A stretch of DNA of 64,000 nucleotides from DASZQY01 sp963843565 (GTDB lineage Bacteria; Pseudomonadota; Alphaproteobacteria; Rhizobiales; Kaistiaceae). The translations under genes were made by a program, and so were the position numbers. Positions 52,352 to 60,409 of this stretch are shown one piece after another (position 1 is the stretch's first letter; each line of letters opens with the position of its first letter). The notes beneath the pieces were generated by a model that was not told where the DNA came from, searched no databases, and saw nothing but the letters and a program-made list of their open reading frames with translations. The DNA lies in contig CAWJKY010000003.1 of the NCBI GenBank assembly GCA_963843565.1, positions 2,604,001 through 2,668,000 of the forward strand, written 5' to 3'.

Positions 52352-53193
52352 GCGGCGCCTCCCGCATCGACCGTCGCTTCGCCGCGTTGAAGGCCGAGGG
52401 CCGCCCCGCGCTGGTGACCTTCGTCACCGCCGGCGATCCGGACGGCGACACGTCGCTGGCAATCGTCAAGGCGCTGCCGGCCGCCGGCGCCGACCTGATC
52501 GAGCTGGGCATGCCGTTCTCCGACCCGATGGCGGACGGGCCGGCGATCCAGGCATCCGGCCAGCGGGCGCTTCATGCCGGCCAGACGCTGAAGAAAACGC
52601 TGGCCATGGTGCGCGCCTTCCGCGCCAGCGACGCCGACACGCCGATCATCCTGATGGGCTACTACAACCCGATCTACATCTACGGGAACGAGAAGTTCCT
52701 CGCCGACGCCAGGGCAGCCGGCGTCGACGGGCTGATCGTGGTCGATCTGCCGCCGGAAGCCGACGACGAGTTGTGCCTGCCGGCGCTCGCGGCCGGCCTC
52801 AACTTCATCCGCCTGGCGACGCCGACCACCGACGACAAGCGCCTGCCGGCGGTTCTCGCCAATACGTCCGGGTTCGTCTACTACGTGTCGATCACCGGAA
52901 TCACCGGAATGGCGGCGCCGGACGCCGCCAAAGTCGGCGAGGCGGTGGCGCGGATCAAGCGCCACACCATATTACCGGTGGCGGTCGGTTTCGGCGTGAA
53001 GAGCGCCGAACAGGCCCGCGCCATCGGGGCGGCGGCAGACGGCGTGGTCGTCGGCTCGGCGCTGGTCTCGGCGGTCAGGACCTCGCTCGACGCCGGCGGC
53101 AAGGCGACGGACAGAACCGTTCCGGCCGTCACGGCGCTGGTCAGGGAACTCGCCGAAGGAGTGCGCGCGGCGCGCCTCCAGGCGGCGGAATAA
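52348..53193 (+). CDS. trpA: Tryptophan synthase alpha chain
   Basis: The indole-producing partner of TrpB, a 281-residue TIM barrel. ATG 52348. Catalytic Glu in LIELGMPFSDPMADGP (the E of IELG) and Asp in DLPPEADDE, with the YYVSITGITG loop and GFGVKSAEQA phosphate loop. It is followed by accD after 24 bp. Confidence 0.97.
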   Translation: MSGASRIDRRFAALKAEGRPALVTFVTAGDPDGDTSLAIVKALPAAGADLIELGMPFSDPMADGPAIQASGQRALHAGQTLKKTLAMVRAFRASDADTPIILMGYYNPIYIYGNEKFLADARAAGVDGLIVVDLPPEADDELCLPALAAGLNFIRLATPTTDDKRLPAVLANTSGFVYYVSITGITGMAAPDAAKVGEAVARIKRHTILPVAVGFGVKSAEQARAIGAAADGVVVGSALVSAVRTSLDAGGKATDRTVPAVTALVRELAEGVRAARLQAAE

Positions 53194-53217
53194 GAACAGA
53201 CAGGAAGGCATCGTCTC

Positions 53218-54120
53218 GTGAGCTGGATCAGCAACGTCGTCCGCCCGAAGATTCGCAACCTCCTCAACAAGCGCGAGGTCGGCCAGAACCTCTGGATCAA
53301 GTGTCCGGAGACCGGCGAGATGGTGTTTCACCGCGATCTCGAGGCAAATCAGTTCGTCATCCCGGGGTCCGGCTATCACATGCGCATGACCACCCGGCAG
53401 CGCTTCGACACCTTCTTCGATAACGCCCACTACGAGGAACTGGCCTTTCCCGAGGTGCCGGCCGATCCGCTGAAATTCCGAGACGAGCGGCGCTACAGCG
53501 AGCGCATCCGTGACGCGCGCGCCAAGACCGGCGCGATCGACGCGGTGCAGATCGCCAGCGGCGCGGTCGAGAACATCCCGGTGATCGCGGCGGTGCAGGA
53601 TTTCGCCTTCATCGCCGGTTCGCTGGGCATGGCGGCGGGCGAAGCGATCATCACCGGCATGACCGCGGCGGTCGAGCGCAAGACCCCGTTCGTGCTGTTC
53701 GCGGCCTCGGGCGGGGCGCGCATGCAGGAAGGCGTCTTCTCGCTGATGCAGCTGCCGCGCACCACTGTCGCCGTCGACATGATGAAGGAGGCGAAGGTTC
53801 CCTACATCGTCGTCCTCACCAACCCGACGCTCGGCGGCGTCACCGCTTCCTACGCCATGCTCGGCGACGTCCATCTGGCCGAGCCCGGCGCGCTCATCGG
53901 CTTCGCCGGCCCGCGCGTCATCGAGCAGACCATCCGCGAGAAGCTCCCCGAGGGCTTCCAGCGTTCCGAATTCCTGCGCGACCATGGCATGGTCGACATG
54001 GTCGTCCACCGCCACAAGCTCCGCGAAACCATCGCCCGCCTCTGCCGGCTGCTCGGCGCCCCCGCGGCGAACCGCAACCTGCCGCCCCCCGCCCCGGCCG
54101 ACGAACCCGCCGCCGCCTGA
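53218..54120 (+). CDS. accD: Acetyl-CoA carboxylase carboxyltransferase subunit beta, degenerate zinc ribbon
   Basis: The beta half of the carboxyltransferase of acetyl-CoA carboxylase, 300 residues from GTG 53218. The crotonase core has FVLFAASGGARMQEG, NPTLGGVTASYAMLGD and IGFAGPRVIEQT. The N-terminal zinc ribbon keeps only Cys29; the other three cysteine positions are Thr32, Ile48 and Ser51, as in other Rhizobiales. It is grouped with trpFBA and folC. Confidence 0.96.
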   Translation: MSWISNVVRPKIRNLLNKREVGQNLWIKCPETGEMVFHRDLEANQFVIPGSGYHMRMTTRQRFDTFFDNAHYEELAFPEVPADPLKFRDERRYSERIRDARAKTGAIDAVQIASGAVENIPVIAAVQDFAFIAGSLGMAAGEAIITGMTAAVERKTPFVLFAASGGARMQEGVFSLMQLPRTTVAVDMMKEAKVPYIVVLTNPTLGGVTASYAMLGDVHLAEPGALIGFAGPRVIEQTIREKLPEGFQRSEFLRDHGMVDMVVHRHKLRETIARLCRLLGAPAANRNLPPPAPADEPAAA

Positions 54121-54145
54121 TCCAACCGACCGACCGCTCCCGCCA

Positions 54146-55445
54146 ATGGACCGCTCCAGCGCCATCCTTCAGCGCCTACTCGCGCTTCACCCGCGCGAAA
54201 TCGACCTGTCGCTCGACCGCGTCGAGCGGCTGATGGCCGACCTCGGTCACCCCGAACTGACGCTACCGCCGGTCATCCACGTCGCCGGAACCAACGGCAA
54301 GGGCTCGGCGACCGCCTTCATGCGCGCCATGCTGGAAGCCGGCGGCCGGCGCGTTCACGTCTATACCTCGCCGCATCTGGTGCGCTTCCACGAGCGCATC
54401 CGCCTCGCCGGACGCTTCGTCGACGAGGAGGAACTCGCCGATGCGCTGATCCAGGTCGAGAAGATCAACGACGGGCGGCCGATCACCCAGTTTGAGATCA
54501 CCACCGCGGCGGCCTTCGCCATCTTCGCCCGCCACCCGGCCGACGTGCTGTTGCTCGAAGTGGGGCTCGGCGGGCGGCTCGACGCGACCAATATCATCCC
54601 GCGCCCGGCGGCGACGCTCATCACGCCGGTGGCGCTCGATCACGAGAAGTTCCTCGGCGAGACCGTCACCGCCATCGCCTACGAGAAGGCCGGCATCCTG
54701 AAGCGCAACGTGCCGGCGATCGTCGGCCCGCAGAGCGCCGAGGCGCTCGCCGAGATCGAGCGCCAGGGCGACCGGGTCGGCGCCGACCTGTTCATCGCCA
54801 ACCAGGACTGGACCGCCCACCCGGAAGGCGGCCGGCTGGTCTATCAGGACGAGGACGGGCTTCTCGACCTGCCCGCGCCGCGGCTTCCCGGCCGCCACCA
54901 GTATGCCAACGCCGGCACGGCGATCGCGGCGCTCAGACGGGCGCGCTTCGGTCTGGAGATGCAGGACTACGCTACCGGCCTTGGCACCGTGGAGTGGCCG
55001 GCGAGGCTTCAGTCGCTGACCTCCGGCACGCTGGTGGCGCACCTCCCCGACGCGGAGATCTGGCTCGACGGCGGCCACAACCCGGCGGCCGGGCTGGTGA
55101 TCGCGGAGGCGATGGCCGACCTCGAGGAGCGCGACCCGAAGCCGCTGGTGCTGATCGCCGGCATGCTCAACACCAAGGACCCGGCGGGCTTCTTCCGTCC
55201 GTTCGCGGATCTCGGCGGAGCACGTCTATGCGGTACCGGTGACCGGCTCCAACGCCAGCCGTGATCCCGGCGAGCTGGCGGCCTTGGCGATCGCCGAGGG
55301 GCTCATGGCCGAGACGGCGCCGGACGTGACGACCGCGCTCGACCGCATCGCGGCGCTCCCCGGGGACGTGCCCCGCGTCCTCATTTGCGGCTCGCTCTAT
55401 CTCGCCGGAACCGTGCTTTCGCAGAACGGCACGCCGCCGGTCTGA
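54146..55445 (+). pseudogene. folC: Bifunctional folylpolyglutamate/dihydrofolate synthase, frameshifted
   Basis: Adds glutamates to folates and makes dihydrofolate. From ATG 54146 the product has the Mur-ligase P-loop GTNGKGSA (48-55), EVGLGGRLDATN and LDGGHNPAA. The frame ends early at 55264 with a non-homologous tail (LGGARLCGTGDRLQRQP), while the family's C-terminus continues in the next frame as EHVYAVPVTGSNASR up to 55445. Removing one G in GGCGG at 55214-55218 joins them exactly (432 residues). Since folC is normally essential, this is either a base-calling error or a real lesion with a second copy elsewhere. Confidence 0.9.
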
Positions 55446-55450
55446 ACCCC

Positions 55451-55978
55451 TCAGTCGACCAGCACTTCGACGTCGAGCGGCTCCGCTGGCGGTCCCTCGG
55501 CGATGTAGCGGGCCACGATCTCCGCCAGCGACAGCGGCGTCAGTTGCTCTTCGGCGGTCGCAAGTTCGGCCCGCGACCACCACCGGAAGGCATCCAGCAC
55601 CTTCATCTCGATTTCGTCCGACATCACCGGCTCGAAACGGCGGGCGATCTCGACGATGTGGTATTCCTCGCGCTGGCAGAAGCGCTTCTCGCCCCAGTTG
55701 AAGGTGTGCTGGCGGCGCCAGACGAGCGGGCCGACGGCGAAGTCGGTCAGGCCCAGCTCCTCGCGGAGTTCGCGGCGCAGGCCTTCGCCAGGCGTTTCGT
55801 TTTCCTCGAGCCCGCCGCCCGGCGTGATCCAGAACGCATCGCCACCATGTGGCGGCCGGATGCGCATCAGGAGGATGTCCCGCTCGGGCGTCAGCAGGAT
55901 CGCCCGCACGGCGCGGCGCTCGTCGATCACGGCGGCAGTCTCCCCGGGGCGTTTCGGTTGAAACGGCCGCCGTAACAT
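55451..55978 (-). CDS. Nudix hydrolase
   Basis: A 175-residue Nudix hydrolase with a complete box, GGLEENETPGEGLRRELREE then LGL, giving the metal-binding REXXEE. The substrate is unknown (nucleoside diphosphate linked to X). ATG 55978 lies right behind the trxA terminator tail; a GTG at 55930 is a possible later start. It converges on folC. Confidence 0.88.
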   Translation of the reverse strand: MLRRPFQPKRPGETAAVIDERRAVRAILLTPERDILLMRIRPPHGGDAFWITPGGGLEENETPGEGLRRELREELGLTDFAVGPLVWRRQHTFNWGEKRFCQREEYHIVEIARRFEPVMSDEIEMKVLDAFRWWSRAELATAEEQLTPLSLAEIVARYIAEGPPAEPLDVEVLVD

Positions 55979-56002
55979 GAAAAGGGCCGCCGAAGCGACC
56001 CT
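55979..56002 (-). terminator. Terminator after the first thioredoxin gene
   Basis: On the minus strand AGGGTCGC-TTCG-GCGGCCCT (56002-55983) forms an 8-bp stem (one G-U pair) with a stable UUCG loop, then TTTT, immediately before the Nudix ATG. It is 27 bp past the thioredoxin stop. Confidence 0.7.
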
Positions 56003-56028
56003 CTCGCGGGCTCGCGTCGAGGGACGCC

Positions 56029-56349
56029 TCAGAGCGCGCCCTCGATCCACGCCGACAGGCGGCTCTTGGCGACCGCGCCGACCTGCATCGCCGTCGGCTC
56101 GCCGTCCTTGAAGAGCACCAGGGTCGGCATGGAACGGATGCCGTAGCGCATCGAGATCTGCGGGTGGCGGTCGACGTCGACCTTGGCGATCTTCACCGTC
56201 CCGGCGAGTTCATCGGAGAGGGCCTCCAGCGACGGCGCGATGGCGTCGCAGGGTGGGCACCAGTCGGCCGTGAAGTCGACGACGACGGGCAGCGACGCTT
56301 CCAGGACTTCGGCGTCGAAGGATGCTTCGGTGACGGATACGGTCGGCAT
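56029..56349 (-). CDS. Thioredoxin-like protein with WCPPC active site
   Basis: A 106-residue thioredoxin with an unusual active site W30-C31-P32-P33-C34 in place of WCGPC. The thioredoxin fold is otherwise intact (VVVDFTADWC, YGIRSMPTLVLFKDGEP). A Pro at position 32 shifts redox potential and substrate choice. It is a tandem paralogue of the trxA gene 160 bp upstream, sharing the EPTAMQVGAV segment. Confidence 0.9.
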   Translation of the reverse strand: MPTVSVTEASFDAEVLEASLPVVVDFTADWCPPCDAIAPSLEALSDELAGTVKIAKVDVDRHPQISMRYGIRSMPTLVLFKDGEPTAMQVGAVAKSRLSAWIEGAL

Positions 56350-56444
56350 GGTTCGCGAATCTCCCGGCTGTGAGGGATGCCGACGCTGCGCCGCCGGCAC
56401 CGGCGGATCAAGAAAAGCGATTCTCAAGAGGTATGGGCGCCGGG

Positions 56445-56477
56445 CAAACGAAAACCGGGAGCGCGATGCGCTCCCGG
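56445..56477 (-). terminator. Terminator after trxA
   Basis: A perfect 10-bp stem, CCGGGAGCGC (56455-56464) and GCGCTCCCGG (56468-56477), is followed on the minus strand by TTTTCGTTTG (56454-56445), 31 bp past the trxA stop. The tail matches the infC attenuator tail exactly. Confidence 0.88.
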
Positions 56478-56508
56478 CGGGCAGGCGTCGGAACGGGCGA
56501 CGCGCGTA

Positions 56509-56826
56509 TCAGATGGCGCCCTTGATCCACTCGGTCAGGCGGCCCTTGGGCACGGCGCCGACCTGCATCGCCGTCGGCTCGCCGTTCTTGAACATGATGA
56601 GCGTCGGGATCGAGCGAACGCCGTAGCGCATCATCACGTTGGGGTTCTCGTCGACGTTGAGCTTGGCGATGGTCACCTGACCGTCCATTTCGGTGGCGAT
56701 TTCCTCCAGCGCCGGCGAGATCATCCGGCAGGGGCCGCACCATTCCGCCCAGAAGTCGACGACCACCGGCTTGTCTGCACCGAGAACGTCGTTGTCAAAG
56801 GTCGCATCGGTGACTGTGGCGGGCAT
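56509..56826 (-). CDS. trxA: Thioredoxin
   Basis: The main 105-residue cytosolic thioredoxin with W29-C30-G31-P32-C33 and the cis-Pro loop IPTLIMFKNG. ATG 56826; a start five codons upstream is possible. It reduces protein disulfides and feeds ribonucleotide reductase. It lies downstream of addA, as usual in this order. Confidence 0.95.
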   Translation of the reverse strand: MPATVTDATFDNDVLGADKPVVVDFWAEWCGPCRMISPALEEIATEMDGQVTIAKLNVDENPNVMMRYGVRSIPTLIMFKNGEPTAMQVGAVPKGRLTEWIKGAI

Positions 56827-56953
56827 GGTCTTGTTCCTCACGGGCTGAAGAAGGTGGCGGGTTGAACCGAACGTAGGAGGCGGCGGGGGAGAGTCAAGCG
56901 CCGCCGCGGGAACCGCGTGCCAGCCTTGCGGCGGACGCGGGGCCGGGCCCTCC

Positions 56954-59900
56954 TCAGCCCTTCAAGAGCGCCGATTCGGCCCGAATCAGCGCCTCTTCGG
57001 GGATTTCCGTCAGGACCGGCCGGTCGGTCCACAGGAGCGCGGCGGCGACCGGGCGGCCGGGGTAGAGGCGCGACAGAATCGCCCGGTAGAGCGCCAGCTG
57101 GGCGATATAGGCGGGCGGCGTCACCTCGGGCACCGGGCGGTTGGTCTTGTAATCGACGATCAGCACCCGGTCGGGGGTCACCGCCAGCCGGTCGATGCGC
57201 CCCGACACGGGCCGCCCGCCAAGGCGCCCGGCGATATCGACCTCGGCGCGGCTGCCGGCCGCGAAGACGGCGCCGAAGGCGGGATCGCCGATCACGGCCA
57301 GCGCCTCGTCGAGCAGTGCCGCGCGATCCTCGTCATTCCAGGTGTCGGCGGCGACTTCCAGATAGCGCGCGCCGATCTCCGTGCGCCGCGCCACCTCGAC
57401 GTCGGGGAGCGACTGGAGCAGGCGGTGGAGCAGGCTGCCGCGGGCAAGCGCCCTCTCCTGCTCGACGCTGCGCGCGAGGGCAGGAGGCGCCACGGCATCG
57501 CCACCCAGCGCCGTCGACGGGGTGATGCGCACTGCGTTCACGGGCGCCGCCGGTGCGTCGCGCCTCGCCCACGTTGGCAGGGCGACCGGCGCGGGCGGCG
57601 CCAGCGCCGTCTCGGCCATCGCCGCCGGAGTTTCCACCGGACGCCAGATGTATTCGACCCCGCCCTCGGCGTCGTTGGTCTCGACCCATTCGTCCTCGAG
57701 TGCCTGCGTGACCAGCGCATGCCAGCGGGGGTCGGGCCTCGACTTGAACTCCTTCTTGACGATGCCGGCGACGTAAAGCCGGTCGCGGGCACGCGTCATG
57801 CCGACGTAGAGCAGCCGCCGGTACTCCTCTTCCGCACGACGCCGCTCGTCCTCTACCCGTTGCCTGACGGCGTTCGGCATCGCATTGATCGAGCGGTTCC
57901 AGACGACCGGCCCCGGCGACAGCGGCTCAGGGTCTTCGGCGAGCGGCAGCACGCGGGGATCGTGGGCGGCGGGCGCCGGGTCCATGCCGTTGTCGATCAG
58001 GAAGACGACGTCGGCCTCCAGCCCCTTGGCGCCGTGCACGGTCATGACACGGACCTCGTCGCGCAGCGTCTCGGTATCGCGCTTGACCTCGATGTCGCCG
58101 TCGACCAGCCAGGCGAGAAAGCCCTCCAACGACGGGGTGTTGGCCTGCTGATAGGCGATCGCCTGGGCGAGAAACTCGTCGAGCACGTCTTCTGCCTCGA
58201 CGCCAAGGCGGGTCAGGAAGGCGCGCCGCATGCCCTGCGGTCCGAGGATCGCGGCGAAGAAGGCGTGCGGATCGCGTTCGTCGGCCGCCCGGCGCCAACC
58301 CTCGATCGCCGCCTTGGCGGCGGCGAAGTCGGCGCGCGTGTCGGCCTTCTCGGCGAGCACCGCCCACAGCGAGCGCTTGCCACGGTCGTACGCCAGGTCG
58401 AACAGCGCGTCTTCGTCGAGGCCGATCAGCGGGCTCTTCAGAAGCGCCGCCAGCGACAGGTCGTCCTCGGGCAGCAGCACGACGCGGCCAAGCGCCATCA
58501 GGTCCATGACCGCGATGTGCTCGGTGAGCAGCAGCCGGTCGGCGCCGGCAATGGCGATGCCTTGCCGCTTCAGCTCCCGGTTGATGGCGTCGGTGAGCGC
58601 GCCGCGCGAGCGGGTCAGAATGAGGATGCCGCCCGGGTGGATCGGGCGCGGATCGCCCTTTGCGTCGGGCGCGTCGAGCAGCTCGCTGCGGTCGAGCCAG
58701 CCCTTGACGGTGGTGGCGATGCGCTTGGCCAGCTGCACCTCGGGGCTGTCCATGCCGAGATAGTCGACCGGCTTGGTCCAATCGTCGGTTTCCAGTGGCG
58801 GCGGTGACTTGTAGACCGGCCACACGGCCACGCGCCCGACGGCGCTGCGGCGGAACGCCTCGTGGATGGTCGCCCCGGGCTCGGCGGTCAGGCCCTCGTA
58901 AACGTCGGGCTTCGCGAAGACCGCGTCGACGGCCTTGAGCACCACGGGCGCCGAGCGGAAGGAGAGCGACAGGGTCGGGTTCTGCCAGCCATAGCCGCCC
59001 GCCTCGGCCTGCTGCTGCAGGTGCCTGCGGGTGCGCGTGAACCAGGCCGGCACGGCGCCCTGAAACGAGAAGATCGACTGCTTCTCGTCGCCGACCGCGA
59101 AGACGGTGCGCGGCGCCTCGCTGGCGCCCTCGCCGGCGAAGAATTCCTCGACCAGCGCGCCGATCACCTGCCACTGGCGGGGGCTGGTGTCCTGCGCTTC
59201 GTCGACCAGAATGTGTTCGAGCCCGCGGTCGAGCTTGTAGTGGACCCAGCGGGCGGCGTCGCTGCGCGCCAGAAGCGCCGCCGTGCGGATCACCAGATCG
59301 TCGAAATCGAGGACGCCGCGCGCGCGTTTCAGACGGCCGTAGGCGTCGATGGCCGCGTCGGCGAGGCGCAGCATGGCGGCGCTCGTCTCGAACAGCTCGG
59401 CAGTGCGGATGCGGTCGAGGAGCGCGATGAGACGGGCGCGCTCGGCGTTCAGTTTGTCGTCGAGGCCGGACCAGGCGTCGGTGACCTTCTTGGTGGCGGG
59501 CCGCGCGTACGGTTCGCCGTCGGACTTGAGGAAAAAGGCCAGCCAGGCGTCGACGCGCGCGTCGGGATCGTTCGAGGCGACGAACGGCGCGAGCCGGTCC
59601 GCCGCCTTCCGGTCGTTGGCGCCACCGGCGCGGAGCGCGTCGAGGAGACGACGCGCGTCGGGGCCGTCGAAGGCCCCGGCGATCACCTGCTGACGGAGCG
59701 CTTCGCTGGTCTCGCCCGCCGCAAGACCGAGCGCCGCGTGCAGCTCCCCGATCTGGCCGGCGACGCTCCCCGCCTGGACCAGCCAGGCGCCGACGGAATC
59801 GCGTTTCTCGATGAACCTGGCGAGCGACGTCTCTTGCATCTGGTCGCTGGCCGCGGACAACACCGTGCCAAGCGCCGCGCCGAGATCGCCGCCGGGGTCA

Positions 59901-60409
59901 GCGGCGGCGCGCGCCAGCACGGCGCGGCGGGCTTCGGCGACCAGCGCGGCGGCGCTGCGCTCATCGAGCACCTCGAAGTGGCCCGCGACGTTCGCCTCGA
60001 AGGGAAACTGGTGGAGCAGCCGTTCACAAAAGGCGTGGATCGTCTGGATCTTCAGGCCGCCGGGCGTGTCGAGCGCCTTGGCGAACAGGCGCCGCGCCTC
60101 GGCCAATGTTGCCGCGCCGGGAATACCGCCCTCAAGCTCCGCGATGCGTTTGGCCAGCGCCGCGTCGTCGAGGGTCGTCCATGCACCAAGTTCAGCGAAC
60201 ACCCGGTTCGCCATCTGCGAGGCCGCCGCCTTGGTGAAGGTCAGGCACAGGATGCGCGCCGGGTCGGTGCCGGCCAGAAGCAGGCGGATGACGCGGCGCG
60301 ACAGCACGTAGGTCTTGCCCGAGCCGGCGTTCGCCGACACCCACGCCGAGGCGTTCGGGTCGGTCGCCGCCTGGGTCACCACCGTTTGCGATGCGAGGGT
60401 GTCGCTCAC
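56954..60409 (-). CDS. addA: Double-strand break repair helicase AddA
   Basis: A 1151-residue UvrD-type helicase-nuclease subunit. GTG 60409 overlaps the addB stop (GTGA). Walker A is ANAGSGKT (26-33), Walker B VDEAQDTSPRQWQVI, helicase motifs continue to VMTVHGAKGLEADVV, and the C-terminal RecB-type nuclease has LIVDYKTNRP. With AddB it resects broken ends and loads RecA, replacing RecBCD in alphaproteobacteria. Confidence 0.96.
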   Translation of the reverse strand: MSDTLASQTVVTQAATDPNASAWVSANAGSGKTYVLSRRVIRLLLAGTDPARILCLTFTKAAASQMANRVFAELGAWTTLDDAALAKRIAELEGGIPGAATLAEARRLFAKALDTPGGLKIQTIHAFCERLLHQFPFEANVAGHFEVLDERSAAALVAEARRAVLARAAADPGGDLGAALGTVLSAASDQMQETSLARFIEKRDSVGAWLVQAGSVAGQIGELHAALGLAAGETSEALRQQVIAGAFDGPDARRLLDALRAGGANDRKAADRLAPFVASNDPDARVDAWLAFFLKSDGEPYARPATKKVTDAWSGLDDKLNAERARLIALLDRIRTAELFETSAAMLRLADAAIDAYGRLKRARGVLDFDDLVIRTAALLARSDAARWVHYKLDRGLEHILVDEAQDTSPRQWQVIGALVEEFFAGEGASEAPRTVFAVGDEKQSIFSFQGAVPAWFTRTRRHLQQQAEAGGYGWQNPTLSLSFRSAPVVLKAVDAVFAKPDVYEGLTAEPGATIHEAFRRSAVGRVAVWPVYKSPPPLETDDWTKPVDYLGMDSPEVQLAKRIATTVKGWLDRSELLDAPDAKGDPRPIHPGGILILTRSRGALTDAINRELKRQGIAIAGADRLLLTEHIAVMDLMALGRVVLLPEDDLSLAALLKSPLIGLDEDALFDLAYDRGKRSLWAVLAEKADTRADFAAAKAAIEGWRRAADERDPHAFFAAILGPQGMRRAFLTRLGVEAEDVLDEFLAQAIAYQQANTPSLEGFLAWLVDGDIEVKRDTETLRDEVRVMTVHGAKGLEADVVFLIDNGMDPAPAAHDPRVLPLAEDPEPLSPGPVVWNRSINAMPNAVRQRVEDERRRAEEEYRRLLYVGMTRARDRLYVAGIVKKEFKSRPDPRWHALVTQALEDEWVETNDAEGGVEYIWRPVETPAAMAETALAPPAPVALPTWARRDAPAAPVNAVRITPSTALGGDAVAPPALARSVEQERALARGSLLHRLLQSLPDVEVARRTEIGARYLEVAADTWNDEDRAALLDEALAVIGDPAFGAVFAAGSRAEVDIAGRLGGRPVSGRIDRLAVTPDRVLIVDYKTNRPVPEVTPPAYIAQLALYRAILSRLYPGRPVAAALLWTDRPVLTEIPEEALIRAESALLKG

